Below, one piece after another: positions 9,663 through 19,400 of a DNA stretch of 64,000 nt (positions are counted from its first letter, which is position 1; each line of letters begins with the position of its first letter). The notes under the pieces are model-generated. The model made no database searches, was not told the origin of the DNA, and saw nothing but the letters and a program-made list of their open reading frames with translations. Made by a program: the position numbers and the translations under genes. The DNA comes from Parabacteroides sp. TM07-1AC (GTDB taxonomy: Bacteria > Bacteroidota > Bacteroidia > Bacteroidales > Tannerellaceae), in assembly GCF_003480915.1 (NCBI RefSeq), contig NZ_QUKD01000008.1:151854-215853 (forward strand). Direction: 5' to 3'.

Positions 9663-10043
9663 TTAGACATGTTTTCGCATTGCCGGAACAAGGAACAGGA
9701 CTGCCCCCAATAAGAAAAATAAAGTCCAAATAATTGTCGAAACTTCTCCCTGTTTCCAAAATACAAATTGCTGAACTGCCCTGACAAACCAAAACCCTGC
9801 ACTACCTATCAGGAAACACTTTCCAAGTTTTGTTGTCAGGAGTTCTTTCGGAAACACAAAGCAAATAACAGCAGTAAAGATAAAGTAGTAGATTATCTGA
9901 ACGTTTAGAATCTGCATAATCCACCTATTGATAAATGATAACTTTTCTAATTCAGTGTCCCAGCTCCATATTTTCCAAAATCCGCAGTGAAACAAGGCAA
10001 GAATAACATTATATATTCCTCCGAATAAGATCATCCTTTTCAT
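9663..10043 (-). CDS. Small integral membrane protein, unknown function
   Basis: 126 residues with about four hydrophobic helices (ILFGGIYNVILALFHCGFW; IIYYFIFTAVICFVFP; CFLIGSAGFWFVRAV; IIWTLFFLLGAVLFLVPAM). No catalytic motif seen. It follows the 141-residue membrane gene by 19 bp on the same strand, so the two probably form an operon. Both are divergent from the AraC-type regulator, the likely controller. Confidence 0.6.
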   Translation of the reverse strand: MKRMILFGGIYNVILALFHCGFWKIWSWDTELEKLSFINRWIMQILNVQIIYYFIFTAVICFVFPKELLTTKLGKCFLIGSAGFWFVRAVQQFVFWKQGEVSTIIWTLFFLLGAVLFLVPAMRKHV

Positions 10044-10062
10044 TTCTTTGATTTATTGATTT

Positions 10063-10488
10063 CTAATTACTTACAGTCTCTTTTATTCTCCATTTTTTAA
10101 TTCCGCCGATCAGATATAATAGTCCAACGAAAACAGCGATCAATGAATAACAAGTATCTAAAGTAGGATATTTTGATTGACTTGCAATTATGGGAATAAA
10201 TCCAGCGATACCTCGAAGTAAATAGATTCCCGCAATTATAAAAATAGCCGGTTTCAAAAATGGTAACTTCCTGAATTTGTCGTCAGCCGACAAACCATAT
10301 AATCCAAAAATAAGAAAAGCGACCACAACTAAAATAGTCAGTAAATATGGCAGCGTTGAATGTATTTGCATTAGATATGCCATCTCATCAGCAACACCTG
10401 TCAATTCAAATACTTGCTCAGCCCACAAAAGGCTGACTACATGCCCGATTGCTATTAAAATATTAATATATCCTCCAAGTTTCAGCAT
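10063..10488 (-). CDS. Small four-helix membrane protein, unknown function
   Basis: 141 residues with four predicted membrane segments (INILIAIGHVVSLLW; LLTILVVVAFLIFGLYGL; AIFIIAGIYLLRGIAGFIPI; YSLIAVFVGLLYLIGGI). First gene of a two-gene unit with the membrane gene at 9663-10043. I do not recognise a named family. Confidence 0.6.
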   Translation of the reverse strand: MLKLGGYINILIAIGHVVSLLWAEQVFELTGVADEMAYLMQIHSTLPYLLTILVVVAFLIFGLYGLSADDKFRKLPFLKPAIFIIAGIYLLRGIAGFIPIIASQSKYPTLDTCYSLIAVFVGLLYLIGGIKKWRIKETVSN

Positions 10489-10537
10489 AACTTATTATTT
10501 AAATTTTGTTGTGATAAATTGAGTGCTAATCATAATG

Positions 10538-10545
10538 CAAAGATA
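10538..10545 (-). promoter_or_regulatory. Predicted -7 element for the two membrane-protein genes
   Basis: TATCTTTG on the minus strand, about 50 bp upstream of the ATG at 10488, in the divergent region shared with the AraC gene. Confidence 0.5.
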
Positions 10546-10582
10546 TGGAAGGCCGATAGTATGATTATTGAAAATAAAGCCA

Positions 10583-10590
10583 TATTTTTG
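10583..10590 (+). promoter_or_regulatory. Predicted -7 element for the AraC-type regulator
   Basis: TATTTTTG fits TAnnTTTG and lies 26 bp before the ATG at 10617. Confidence 0.4.
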
Positions 10591-10616
10591 TCCTTTTACG
10601 ACAAAAATGATTTCAC

Positions 10617-11609
10617 ATGAAGAATGTCTCAGTAGGATTACTTAATATTTTCTTAACGCAATTTAGAGAGTTAAATATTGATCTGAATCGGATTTTAAAT
10701 GAGTTCGAAACAAATCGAAGTGTACTCGACAATCCAATCAACCAAATAGATATGGGAATCTTCGGTCGTTATATGGAAGAAATTGTAAGATTATCCGGGA
10801 ATCAACATGTTGGTTTTGAAGCAGGTTTTATGATCCCGTTTATGGTGACTACCACCTACTTCAATTTATACCATGATTGCAAAACGGTCGCCGATTTTTT
10901 CGATAAATTAGAGAATATCGAAGACGTTGATTCAATAACACGTCACAAGACATTTACTGATGGTGAATATTTTCATTATCAGATCATTTCCTCCGAAAGT
11001 TTTACAGAAAAGTACCCCGTTGCCGCACGACAATGGAACGAAGCCCAGTTTGGTATTGGACTTCAATATGCTTACGGTTATTCCGGTAGATTCTTACGAC
11101 CTAAATTTGCATATACAATTTATAGCGAAGACAACAATGACAAGCTGATAGAGGAGTATCTGGATTGCCCTGTATTCTATGAAAAAGAACGGATGGGTAT
11201 GGCATTCAAAAAAACGATCTTGAATCTTCCTATTCGAACTGCAAACAAAGAGTTATTGCCGATCTTTGAAGAAATGATGGCAGAAATGAAACATATGCAA
11301 AACAAGGACTTGCTGTCGAGTAGTGTCCGCAGATATCTTACACATAGCCTTTTAACGTCTGACCTTAGTCTTAAAACAATCGCAGAGAGATTCAATATGA
11401 GTGAACGAAATTTCCAGCGAAAACTGAAATCAGAGGAAACTTCGTACCAACAAATTCTTGATAATTTGCGTATAGAATTAGCTCGGAAATACCTTCGGGA
11501 AAGAATACCATTAGCTGAAATAGCTTTTTTGTTAGGATTCGAGAGCCAAAGTGCCTTCAACAAGTTCTTCAGCAAACATTTTCATACAACACCAAGCCAA
11601 TTCAAATAA
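10617..11609 (+). CDS. AraC-family transcriptional regulator
   Basis: A 330-residue regulator. The N-terminal ~200 residues look like the arabinose-binding-type domain of the OruR/ArgR-like AraC subgroup (LSGNQHVGFEAGF, VTTTYFNLYHDCKTVADFFD). Residues 235-330 form the paired helix-turn-helix domain (LSLKTIAERFNMSERNFQRK; IPLAEIAFLLGFESQSAFNK; FHTTPSQFK). The ligand is unknown. Its divergent orientation suggests it controls the two membrane-protein genes at 9663-10488. Confidence 0.88.
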   Translation: MKNVSVGLLNIFLTQFRELNIDLNRILNEFETNRSVLDNPINQIDMGIFGRYMEEIVRLSGNQHVGFEAGFMIPFMVTTTYFNLYHDCKTVADFFDKLENIEDVDSITRHKTFTDGEYFHYQIISSESFTEKYPVAARQWNEAQFGIGLQYAYGYSGRFLRPKFAYTIYSEDNNDKLIEEYLDCPVFYEKERMGMAFKKTILNLPIRTANKELLPIFEEMMAEMKHMQNKDLLSSSVRRYLTHSLLTSDLSLKTIAERFNMSERNFQRKLKSEETSYQQILDNLRIELARKYLRERIPLAEIAFLLGFESQSAFNKFFSKHFHTTPSQFK

Positions 11610-11626
11610 ATAGATTTATAGATGAG

Positions 11627-11701
11627 TTATCTAAATACCCCTTCATAGGCAATCTCATCTTTGCCAAGATACCCGCCAAGCGTACCGATCTTGCTGCAAA
11701 T
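11627..11701 (-). pseudogene. Possible transposase C-terminal relic
   Basis: A short minus-strand open segment reads ICSKIGTLGGYLGKDEIAYE then GVFR and a stop at 11627-11629. The IGTLGGYLGK block resembles the C-terminal LGGF/LGGYL motif of IS4-like transposases. The match is too short to be firm, and the frame differs from the adjacent integrase-like relic. Confidence 0.25.
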
Positions 11702-11712
11702 CTAAAAACAGA

Positions 11713-11823
11713 TCAAAAATGATTACGCACTACCCGATACAGATCAGCCGTACTTTCATCGCCGCAGGAACGTTTATCCTCTTCCTGCAACAGCATCTGT
11801 CCATAAAAATTTCTTTTCTTCAT
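11713..11823 (-). pseudogene. Tyrosine-recombinase N-terminal relic
   Basis: A 36-codon minus-strand frame with an ATG at 11823 encodes MKKRNFYGQMLLQEEDKRSC then GDESTADLYRVVRNHF and a stop. The STADLYRVVRNHF segment resembles the arm/core-binding start of Bacteroidales tyrosine site-specific recombinases. No catalytic domain follows, so it is probably the stub of a degraded integrase. Confidence 0.45.
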
Positions 11824-11998
11824 ACTCTTTCTCCATTTTATTCGGATTAATCAAAAAGATAAAGATAAACATTCATTGCTTTCAGAATGTTCGATTTTTA
11901 CTATTCAGGCTAACAGCGGTTTTCAGTCACATACCCGTTCCGGAAGAAAAACCCGCCTTATCAGCCTGTTTTCCACTCTTCATAACCTCTCCTTTCGG

Positions 11999-12102
11999 AA
12001 ATCATTGCAATGATTCTTCCCTATCATCGCAATGTCCGGACGGAGTCATCACAATGACTTCACGCACTCATCACAATGAACCGGAACAATCATTGTGATG
12101 AA
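11999..12102. repeat. Imperfect palindrome array, 21-23-bp period, unit like TCATCACAATGA
   Basis: Five units centre at about 12007, 12029, 12050, 12073 and 12095: ATCATTGCAATGAT (perfect palindrome), ATCATCGCAATG, GTCATCACAATGAC, TCATCACAATGA and ATCATTGTGATGA. Spacing is 22, 21, 23 and 21 bp. The unit has no sequence similarity to the other arrays in the window. Confidence 0.85.
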
Positions 12103-12469
12103 AATTTAACACTACAAAATATAAGGAAATTATCTTCGGGATTATACTCTAAAACCAGGTTTACGTGTCTTTCTGAGAGTTAGAAGCTCTTTCTGAACAG
12201 TTCATTTTCAGTTGACAGATTGCAGCAAATTTTGCTTTTTCCCTGTCACTAGCCCTGAAATCATCACGATGATTGTTTTATTGTCTTATTAAATTTCTTT
12301 TCTATCTCCTACAAAAATCTTTATGATAAACCTCAACCTCTGCTGAGGCCTCCCAAGAGCATTTCTCACCTACCCTTCTCCATACAAAGCAAGAAAATGA
12401 AGGGATAATTATCAAAATAACAATCTGTAATGATTAGACGAATCGTTAGGACGTGAGACTACTTTAAAT

Positions 12470-12477
12470 TATCTTTG
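12470..12477 (+). promoter_or_regulatory. Predicted -7 element for the acyltransferase gene
   Basis: TATCTTTG, 29 bp before the ATG at 12507. Confidence 0.5.
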
Positions 12478-12506
12478 CAGCCCTAATAAGAAATAAAAAT
12501 TCAGAC

Positions 12507-13532
12507 ATGATAAAACCTCTTACCTCGTTAAGGTTTATATTTGCATTGATGGTATTTGTCGCACATTGTTATGTGATCGATCCTCATTTCTCCCATTTTT
12601 TATATAAAGAAGGGTTTGTCGGGGTAAGTTTTTTCTTTGTATTAAGTGGTTTTATCATCGCATATAATTATCAACGAAAATTTGAATCCAAAAGTATATC
12701 TCGTCGTGAGTTTTGGATAGCCCGCTTCGCACGAGTTTATCCATTGCATATCGCCACTCTTATGTTGTATCCTCTAGTCGGAGGGGCTCTATTGGCTATG
12801 AACTGGGACACGGTATTAAAACTTGTGTCACAATTATTTTTGGTTCACCCGTTCATTCCGCAGACGGACTACTTCTTTGCTTTCAACTCCCCCTCCTGGA
12901 GTTTGGGATGCGAACAATTGTTTTATTTCTTATTTCCATTTTTAGCTTTATGGCTAAGCGATACCCGTAAGTTATTTTGGATATTGATTGCAACAGGTTT
13001 AATAGTCGTCTGTGGTATGTATTTTACTCCTGAAGAACAGATACGGGCTTATTGGTATGTGAATCCATTGACTCGACTACCGGATTTCCTGGTAGGAATG
13101 TTGCTTTTCAAACTGTATGACAAGAGTACAGGAAATTGGAGTATAAACCGGGCGACATGGTTTGAAATCGGGGCGGTAGCATTATTCATTGCATTTTATT
13201 ATTGTGGTTCAGCCGGTGTACTACCTAAAGTATATCGGTATTCGGTATATTATTGGTTACCTGTCTCTTTGCTTCTTTACGTCTTTGCAATAAACAAAGG
13301 AATGATTTCCCGTTTTCTGAGTAATAAATATCTTGTAATTGGTGGCGACATAAGTTACGCCATGTACCTTATCCACCTGTTTATTATAGAATTATACAAA
13401 AGCACCGGTTGGAATTATCCGTGGCAAATAGTAATCCCAATCTTACTCCTGATTACCATCTGTTGCAGCCTACTGTCGTACCGCTATTTTGAAAAACCGG
13501 TGAATAAATACATTCGGAAGCATTTAAAATAA
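12507..13532 (+). CDS. Acyltransferase 3 family membrane O-acyltransferase
   Basis: A 341-residue polytopic membrane protein. The start (KPLTSLRFIFALMVFVAHCY) gives the family RFxxAxxVxxxH-type motif, followed by GFVGVSFFFVLSGFI, a conserved Arg pair (FWIARFARVYPLH) and PSWSLGCEQLFYFLFPFLAL. The late part has GGDISYAMYLIHLFIIE and RYFEKPVNK. Such enzymes acetylate or succinylate surface sugars from cytoplasmic acyl-CoA. The substrate cannot be read from sequence. It stands alone with its own promoter. Confidence 0.88.
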   Translation: MIKPLTSLRFIFALMVFVAHCYVIDPHFSHFLYKEGFVGVSFFFVLSGFIIAYNYQRKFESKSISRREFWIARFARVYPLHIATLMLYPLVGGALLAMNWDTVLKLVSQLFLVHPFIPQTDYFFAFNSPSWSLGCEQLFYFLFPFLALWLSDTRKLFWILIATGLIVVCGMYFTPEEQIRAYWYVNPLTRLPDFLVGMLLFKLYDKSTGNWSINRATWFEIGAVALFIAFYYCGSAGVLPKVYRYSVYYWLPVSLLLYVFAINKGMISRFLSNKYLVIGGDISYAMYLIHLFIIELYKSTGWNYPWQIVIPILLLITICCSLLSYRYFEKPVNKYIRKHLK

Positions 13533-13573
13533 AAATACACCTCAGACTTTGAATATTAATCAATGTTTATTAT

Positions 13574-13581
13574 TACATTTG
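13574..13581 (+). promoter_or_regulatory. Predicted -7 element for the gene at 13613
   Basis: TACATTTG, 31 bp before the ATG at 13613. Confidence 0.45.
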
Positions 13582-13612
13582 TGTACGCAGTGTTAACTTA
13601 AACAATACATTT

Positions 13613-14308
13613 ATGCTTACCGATACAATGACTTTGGCAGAAATGCAAAAAGAAGTTGGAAAAGATTATGATCCGCTTTTTCGCCGCATTTATCATTTTA
13701 AAGATGAGACTCGTCGTATTTTTTTGAAATCTAAAATTTTTCCAGTCTATAAATTTATTAACTGGAAATCATACGTGACCAACAATGAATGGACAGTCAT
13801 TTTACTTGTCAGGGAAAAGAAATATGTCAATGAACCTGCCGTTATCCCTTTTGCCAAATACCAAACATACGGAATGGGAGTTGTTTATATGCGACCTATC
13901 ACAGACAGGTCATTCTTCATCATAAATTATACACCTCATTTTTTCAGTCGATATCATGATCGATATATCACTCCGCAAAACTATAATATTACTGACGCTG
14001 GAAAAAGAATCGAACATTTCTTCGTAAACAATTCAATGCCTTCCTACGACTTCTCTCCTGCTGGTGATAATTTCATCGGATATTACAACCAAGGTATTAT
14101 TTTCGGAGAACACACAGAAGACAGGACCGCCCTTAAAGCTAAGACTTTTGTATCAAGAGCTATGTTATACAACGATCAAGTAAGTACAGACGATGATATT
14201 TCATTCATAAGACAAGAGGTTGCCACTTCTCCAGATTATCTCCGTGACAGAAATCAATTCTGGGGAATGGAACGCTATGGTAAGCTTAATCTACATGGGG
14301 AATTTTAA
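13613..14308 (+). CDS. Hypothetical protein (231 aa)
   Basis: I do not recognise a family. The protein is soluble by appearance and rich in aromatic residues (FFIINYTPHFFSRYHDRYIT). There is no signal peptide or membrane segment. A central block ending in KRIEHFFVNNSMPSYDF and a later GIIFGEHTEDRTALKAKTF look folded. It sits at the start of a visibly AT-rich patch running to about 16400 that also holds the short gene at 14363 and the SIR2 gene, suggesting acquisition by transfer. Confidence 0.6.
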   Translation: MLTDTMTLAEMQKEVGKDYDPLFRRIYHFKDETRRIFLKSKIFPVYKFINWKSYVTNNEWTVILLVREKKYVNEPAVIPFAKYQTYGMGVVYMRPITDRSFFIINYTPHFFSRYHDRYITPQNYNITDAGKRIEHFFVNNSMPSYDFSPAGDNFIGYYNQGIIFGEHTEDRTALKAKTFVSRAMLYNDQVSTDDDISFIRQEVATSPDYLRDRNQFWGMERYGKLNLHGEF

Positions 14309-14362
14309 TCTTCCTCCAAATACAAAACTAAAGATAATGTCAATTATAAAAAACAATTGTTC

Positions 14363-14554
14363 ATGAAAAAAGTGATTGAAAGCCCATTTGCAGAAGGTAA
14401 CGCAACTTTAGCAAATGAAACGAATAAAATCGAATTTAATGGTTCAAAATATACAGTGACATCCTATTATTATAAATGTGATATCACTGGCAAAGAGTTC
14501 ACTACAACTGAACAAGATGAATTGTGGTCAAAGCAACTATATAATGAAATATGA
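14363..14554 (+). CDS. Small protein resembling the N-terminal zinc-finger-like part of MqsA/SocA-type antitoxins (truncated)
   Basis: A 63-residue product. MKKVIESPFAEGNATLANET, then YYKCDITGKEFTTTEQDEL, recall the N-terminal part of longer Bacteroidetes proteins that continue into a helix-turn-helix or Panacea domain and act as antitoxins. Here the frame stops right after QLYNEI, where the longer relatives would continue, so it is either a natural short form or a truncated gene. ATG 14363 is preferred to an in-frame TTG two codons upstream. No adjacent toxin gene is evident. Confidence 0.5.
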   Translation: MKKVIESPFAEGNATLANETNKIEFNGSKYTVTSYYYKCDITGKEFTTTEQDELWSKQLYNEI

Positions 14555-14664
14555 ACTCTCTAAACTGTCTAGAAAATAAATAAGAGTAAAAAAATTATCG
14601 CATATAGAAAATTTCAAATAAATGATTTTTCTACATTTCATAAACGATATATCTACTTTTTATC

Positions 14665-14672
14665 TAAATTTG
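14665..14672 (+). promoter_or_regulatory. Predicted -7 element for the SIR2 gene
   Basis: TAAATTTG, 38 bp before the ATG at 14711, in very AT-rich DNA, which lowers confidence. Confidence 0.4.
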
Positions 14673-14710
14673 TAACAATTACAATAATCATATGATTTTA
14701 TAATAGATTT

Positions 14711-16294
14711 ATGTTTCAAGAAGAATTCACACAACATATAGCACAATTTACAACGTCACCATTTCTATTTATTGGTTCGGGGTTTTCAAGACAGTATATT
14801 AATTTACCTACATGGGAATATCTTTTAGTAGAAATGTGTAATCGATTAAATCTTCCTCGTCCATACGAATATTATAAATCCAATGCAAATTCTGATTTAC
14901 CCGAAGTAGCCAATCTTATGGGGTTAGATTTTAATAATATTTGGTGGACCTCTTCTTTATTTGAAGACAGTAGAACTCATTTTCAAAAAGAGGCAAAGAC
15001 AAAACTTTCACCTCTAAAATATGAGATTTGTAAAAGAATAAACGAAAATTCAGTTTTAATAAATGATAATATTCTTGAAAATGAAATACGTTTACTAAAA
15101 AAAATAAATATAGATGGTATTATTACAACTAACTGGGATAATTTAATAGAAAGATTTTTTCCTGACTTTAACAGGTATATAGGTCAAGAAGAATTAATAT
15201 TTTCTGATCTATACACAATTAGTGAAATATACAAAATTCATGGATGCACTTCATCTCCAAATTCTTTGATATTGACTACAGATGATTACGAAAACTATCA
15301 GGAAAGAAATTCATATTTAGCAGCAAAATTATTAACTATATTTATTGAAAATCCCATTATTTTTATCGGATATAGTCTTGACGATAAAAATATACAAAAC
15401 ATATTAAAATCAATAATAAAATGTCTCACAAAAGATAATGTAAAAAAACTGAAAGAAAGACTAATCTTTTGCCAATGGAGTGATTTACCAATAACTCCAA
15501 GTATAACAGACAGTACAATGCTTATATCTGAAACAATTATACCTATAAAATTAATACAGTTACATAATTTTATTGATCTATACACTGTATTAGCAAATAA
15601 CAAGAAAAAGCTACCAACCAAGGTTTTAAGACAAATGAAAGGTATGGTATACGATTTTGTAAAAACAAATAATTCCAAGCAAAAGGTATTTGTCACTGAT
15701 AATCTCGAAAATATAGAAGATATTCATAAAGCAGAGTTCGTATGGGGAGTAGGATTACGTGATAAGCTTGCTGAACAAGGTGTAAAAGGCATTGAATTAA
15801 AAGATATACTAAAAAATGTCATATTAAATGACAATAGTAAATGGGATTCCTCCACTGTTTCTAAACTAGCACTCCCCATGATGGCGATTAATAGTACTTA
15901 TGTTCCTTATTTCAAATATCTAAGAAATGCTAATTTACTAAATCCAGAAGGTCAAATCAATGAAGATACTGAAATTATAGAATTCACACCCAGCTTCATA
16001 AATAAAGTCAACAGCGTAAAAATCAAGAATTTCTATCCCTCAAAATCTTACACCAAAAAGAAAGATGAAATAAACAAGACATATAATTCTTTCTTAGAAT
16101 TAAGAAATGAATGTAAAGATAATCATCTACATATAATGATGTACACACCATTATTATCTATTGAAAAAATAGATCTAGAAGATTTGCGCCTCTATATGGA
16201 AGAAAATATATTTTTGATAGATAATAATAGATATGGCACTCATTTTCGTAAATTGATTTGTCTATATGATTATTTAATGTACAAACATAAATAA
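14711..16294 (+). CDS. SIR2-domain protein, candidate anti-phage NADase
   Basis: A 527-residue protein with an N-terminal SIR2 fold of the SIR2_2 type found in bacterial defence proteins: nucleotide-binding FIGSGFSRQY (GSGFS at residues 22-26), TTNWDNLIE with Asn141, and the catalytic-type His177 in YKIHGCTSS, then NPIIFIGYSLDDKNI. Several defence systems (ThsA of Thoeris, DSR, SIR2-HerA) use this domain to destroy NAD+ on infection. The ~250-residue C-terminus has no motif I know and may be a sensor. No HerA, Argonaute or TIR partner is adjacent. The gene is markedly AT-rich compared with its neighbours, consistent with horizontal transfer. The SIR2 domain is well supported; the defence role is inferred. 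Confidence 0.82.
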   Translation: MFQEEFTQHIAQFTTSPFLFIGSGFSRQYINLPTWEYLLVEMCNRLNLPRPYEYYKSNANSDLPEVANLMGLDFNNIWWTSSLFEDSRTHFQKEAKTKLSPLKYEICKRINENSVLINDNILENEIRLLKKINIDGIITTNWDNLIERFFPDFNRYIGQEELIFSDLYTISEIYKIHGCTSSPNSLILTTDDYENYQERNSYLAAKLLTIFIENPIIFIGYSLDDKNIQNILKSIIKCLTKDNVKKLKERLIFCQWSDLPITPSITDSTMLISETIIPIKLIQLHNFIDLYTVLANNKKKLPTKVLRQMKGMVYDFVKTNNSKQKVFVTDNLENIEDIHKAEFVWGVGLRDKLAEQGVKGIELKDILKNVILNDNSKWDSSTVSKLALPMMAINSTYVPYFKYLRNANLLNPEGQINEDTEIIEFTPSFINKVNSVKIKNFYPSKSYTKKKDEINKTYNSFLELRNECKDNHLHIMMYTPLLSIEKIDLEDLRLYMEENIFLIDNNRYGTHFRKLICLYDYLMYKHK

Positions 16295-16311
16295 ATTATA
16301 TTTTTAATCTG

Positions 16312-16380
16312 TGATAGAGATAGCTTATAAATAATAAATTACATTCATAATATATAAGCAGTCTCTATCAATAATACAAA
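16312..16380. terminator. Long inverted repeat between convergent SIR2 and helicase genes
   Basis: Arms 16312-16329 (TGATAGAGATAGCTTATA) and 16363-16380 (TATAAGCAGTCTCTATCA) pair with two mismatches across a 33-nt AT-rich loop. Its place between convergent genes suggests transcript ends, though the loop is large and U-runs are weak. Confidence 0.45.
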
Positions 16381-16436
16381 CAAAGATAAGTAACCAATTC
16401 AATAACTTTAGTAATTAATGCTAAAATCTAAATGTT

Positions 16437-19400
16437 CTACATTTTCAACTTACAAAAATAAGGTTGCCCCAACCAAACCTTTCCATCTCCTACAGCTACA
16501 AACCGTAATTTAGCACGTGTCAAAGCCACATTCAGCAAATTGGGTTTGGATGAAGCCCAGGCAGCAGCGCCTTTTGTCTTTTCATCAAGTCCCAAACATA
16601 AAATGACACCTGCAGCCTGTTTTCCCTGGAAAGTATGGACCGTTCCGATATGAGCATCCAGCCATTTCTTTAGCTCATCATCTCCGATCGGTTTAAAGGG
16701 GGCAAGTGCTTGCTTTATCGGTTGACGCAATTCTTTTTTTAGGACAGATGGTATTTCCGAAAATGGAGAGATGACAAACAAATCCGGTAAATCCTGTAAT
16801 TGACGGATCTCATCCATAATCATCAGTTTGATGACAGTTCCTTGTTCCGGCACATAATGACGACCACGCACCTGACCCTCAACCTGTACAAATCCATTCT
16901 GCATCATCAAATCAGACGAACCTCCCTGAGTCGAATTATACATCATATTATTATATGCGATCTCATTAGCAATGGAAAACATCGGATCGATACAACGGCG
17001 GTGAACCCGTAAAGGTGAACCAGTCCAGGTATCATTAGTAATCCAGCCATACGGATTCGCCCGGTCAGCCATCGACTGAACGGAAAGTGAAGTATGTATC
17101 TGCGTCTTATCCAATCCAAAATAACGACTAAAATTATTGATGATCTGCTCCGGTATCGTTACGACAGGCTCTATCTGGAAAGGGTCACCTACAATAACGG
17201 CCCGCTTCGAACGCCAGATAGCACCGGCTGCCGCCTGTGGAACGGCCTGTCCTGCCTCATCTACAAATAACCACGGAATAGAACCCGCACCCAACGTACT
17301 GAACATACGCTGGATAGATGCAAAAGTAGAAGAGACGACAGGAACAACCAACCAAAACGTATTCCACATCGCCTGTATCTCCTTTTCGGTAAGGTCGCCA
17401 CCCGTTTTCAGGTAATTGAAGAAACCATCCAATGTCGTTTTTATCCGACTCGATGTTGCATTTGCCCGGAGTATAAACAGTTCGTTCACCTTCATTGCTT
17501 CGATGAACAATTCGGATTGCAACTGCTTCAGTTTCTGAGAATACCAGGGAGAGGTTTCTTGTGTTTCCTTCGATTCGATTTGTTTCCAAAACTCAGCATC
17601 AGCATAGGCTCCTTTTAACTCCTGACGAGCTTTTTCAGTAGAATCTACCAGCTGAGTATATAATGCATTTACTTTATCATAATCCTTTTTACTCTTCTCC
17701 TGTCTCTTTTTCAGCTTCTCTATTTCTGAATAAAGCGCCTGTAACCGGGCTTTCTGCTCTGCAATAGTCTCTGTCTGCTTATTGTATTCCGACAAAACAG
17801 AAGCCACAGCCTTTTTATATTGAGTTCGTACTTCCTTGCTGAACCAATATGTAAAAAATCCGGGACGAGTAGACTGCAACAGTTGCATTTCACTCTTTAT
17901 TTCATCCCTTCTTCGCGTACCCTCTTCTATTTCAGCAGACAACAGAGCAGATGCATTTTCCCGTTTATTCAATTCTTCCTTATCAAAAGTCAAACGGTTC
18001 TCTGTATCTTCACACTGAATCCGAATCTTCTCTCTGTTTTCCTCATCTTTCATAAAACCGGTCAGACGGGATTTCTCTTCCCCGACTTCATGGAGCTTCT
18101 TTTTAAAAGACGATACAACATTTAACCATTCTTCTTCTGTGGGTTTATAATCGGCTAACTGTTGCTTTAACGTATAGGTTTCCTTCTCCGAATTCCCATT
18201 CCAGATGCTACCGATCAGTTTTCGTTGATTTTCTTTATTTCCTAATACAGCAGCGACTATTCCCCAATATTGTTCATCCAGACATTCCTCACTAACCTGC
18301 CGGAAATATCCAACCTGATCAGAATAACCTTTTACTTCTCCTTTTAAGGGTAGTTCTTTTGAGATATTTTCTACCGCTCCATTATTCGAAGAAGCAACAA
18401 CAATACCTCCATCACTGATGGAAGGATCCGGTTCATAAATAAACGGAGTATATTTATCACTGACCTGTACCTCACCTATTTTACGGAAAGCCTTTGCCGG
18501 ATCAGTAAAACCAACCATCTTTTTAGCACGCTTCACCAGAATTGCAGCAATAATATCCCTTAGCAAGGTTGTCTTTCCTGTTCCGGGAGGTCCGTTTACA
18601 GAAAATAGTCCCTCTTGTTTCTCGCCGGCCAACTCTTTATTAACAGTGTTTACAGCAAACTGTTGCATCAAACTTGCCCCATAAGGAGACGGCCAACAAC
18701 CATCCGGATAATTTTCCGGCACCAGGCTTTCTTTCAAAATCTCAGGATGCAGGGATAGGTCTGAATGAGCGAAATCTTCATTCAAACAGGCAGTCAAATA
18801 ATTCTTAAATGCTGTATTATAACCTTCTTTTTCATAAGAAGCAATTATCCGCTCCAAATCGTCGATATAGAAACTGTTCAATATATCAGCATTCGATTCA
18901 TCCGGATCTGAAGGATTATTTTTCTTGAAAACTTCTTCTGTCCGGATGTATATTTCCGTTTCGAGAGAAGTACTCCACTTCAGTTTCCGTATGATTAATG
19001 ATTGAATATCTTGTAGATTTTCGAGAGTCTGGGTATCTGACAAATAACTCAGAAAGTCTTCAGCCAGTTCTTTCCGGTTCTCGGTTAATTGTTCAAACAG
19101 ATTATATTTTAACTGATTAAAATCCTCCGACCAGGTATCGGTTTCCACCTTATCTTCTTCCAGCTGTTTCAATGCCCAGGGCATCGTAGAAAGGCCAAAT
19201 GTATTTTGTATGTATATACCCTGACAATCCAGTTTAAAAGAAGCATAACAAACCTTGGCATTAACCGGATTCGGGTTGACGCTTTCATCCTTAAAGAATT
19301 TTTTTACAAAATCGGAAACAGATGTCAGAGAAAAGACACCCAGATAAATAGTGTATTGAATCGTCTTTCTCGGATCTTTTGCTTCCAACGGACGCATCCA

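Larger units (their letters stand above)
11610..12506. other. Gene-poor accessory spacer (897 bp)
   Basis: No intact gene seen. The left part holds two short relics of mobile-element genes on the minus strand, the middle holds a palindrome array (about 11999-12102), and the right end holds a promoter for the acyltransferase gene. A second, weaker duplication (TCTTTCTGA at 12168 and 12188) and an isolated palindrome-like copy at about 12258 also occur. Confidence 0.6.
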
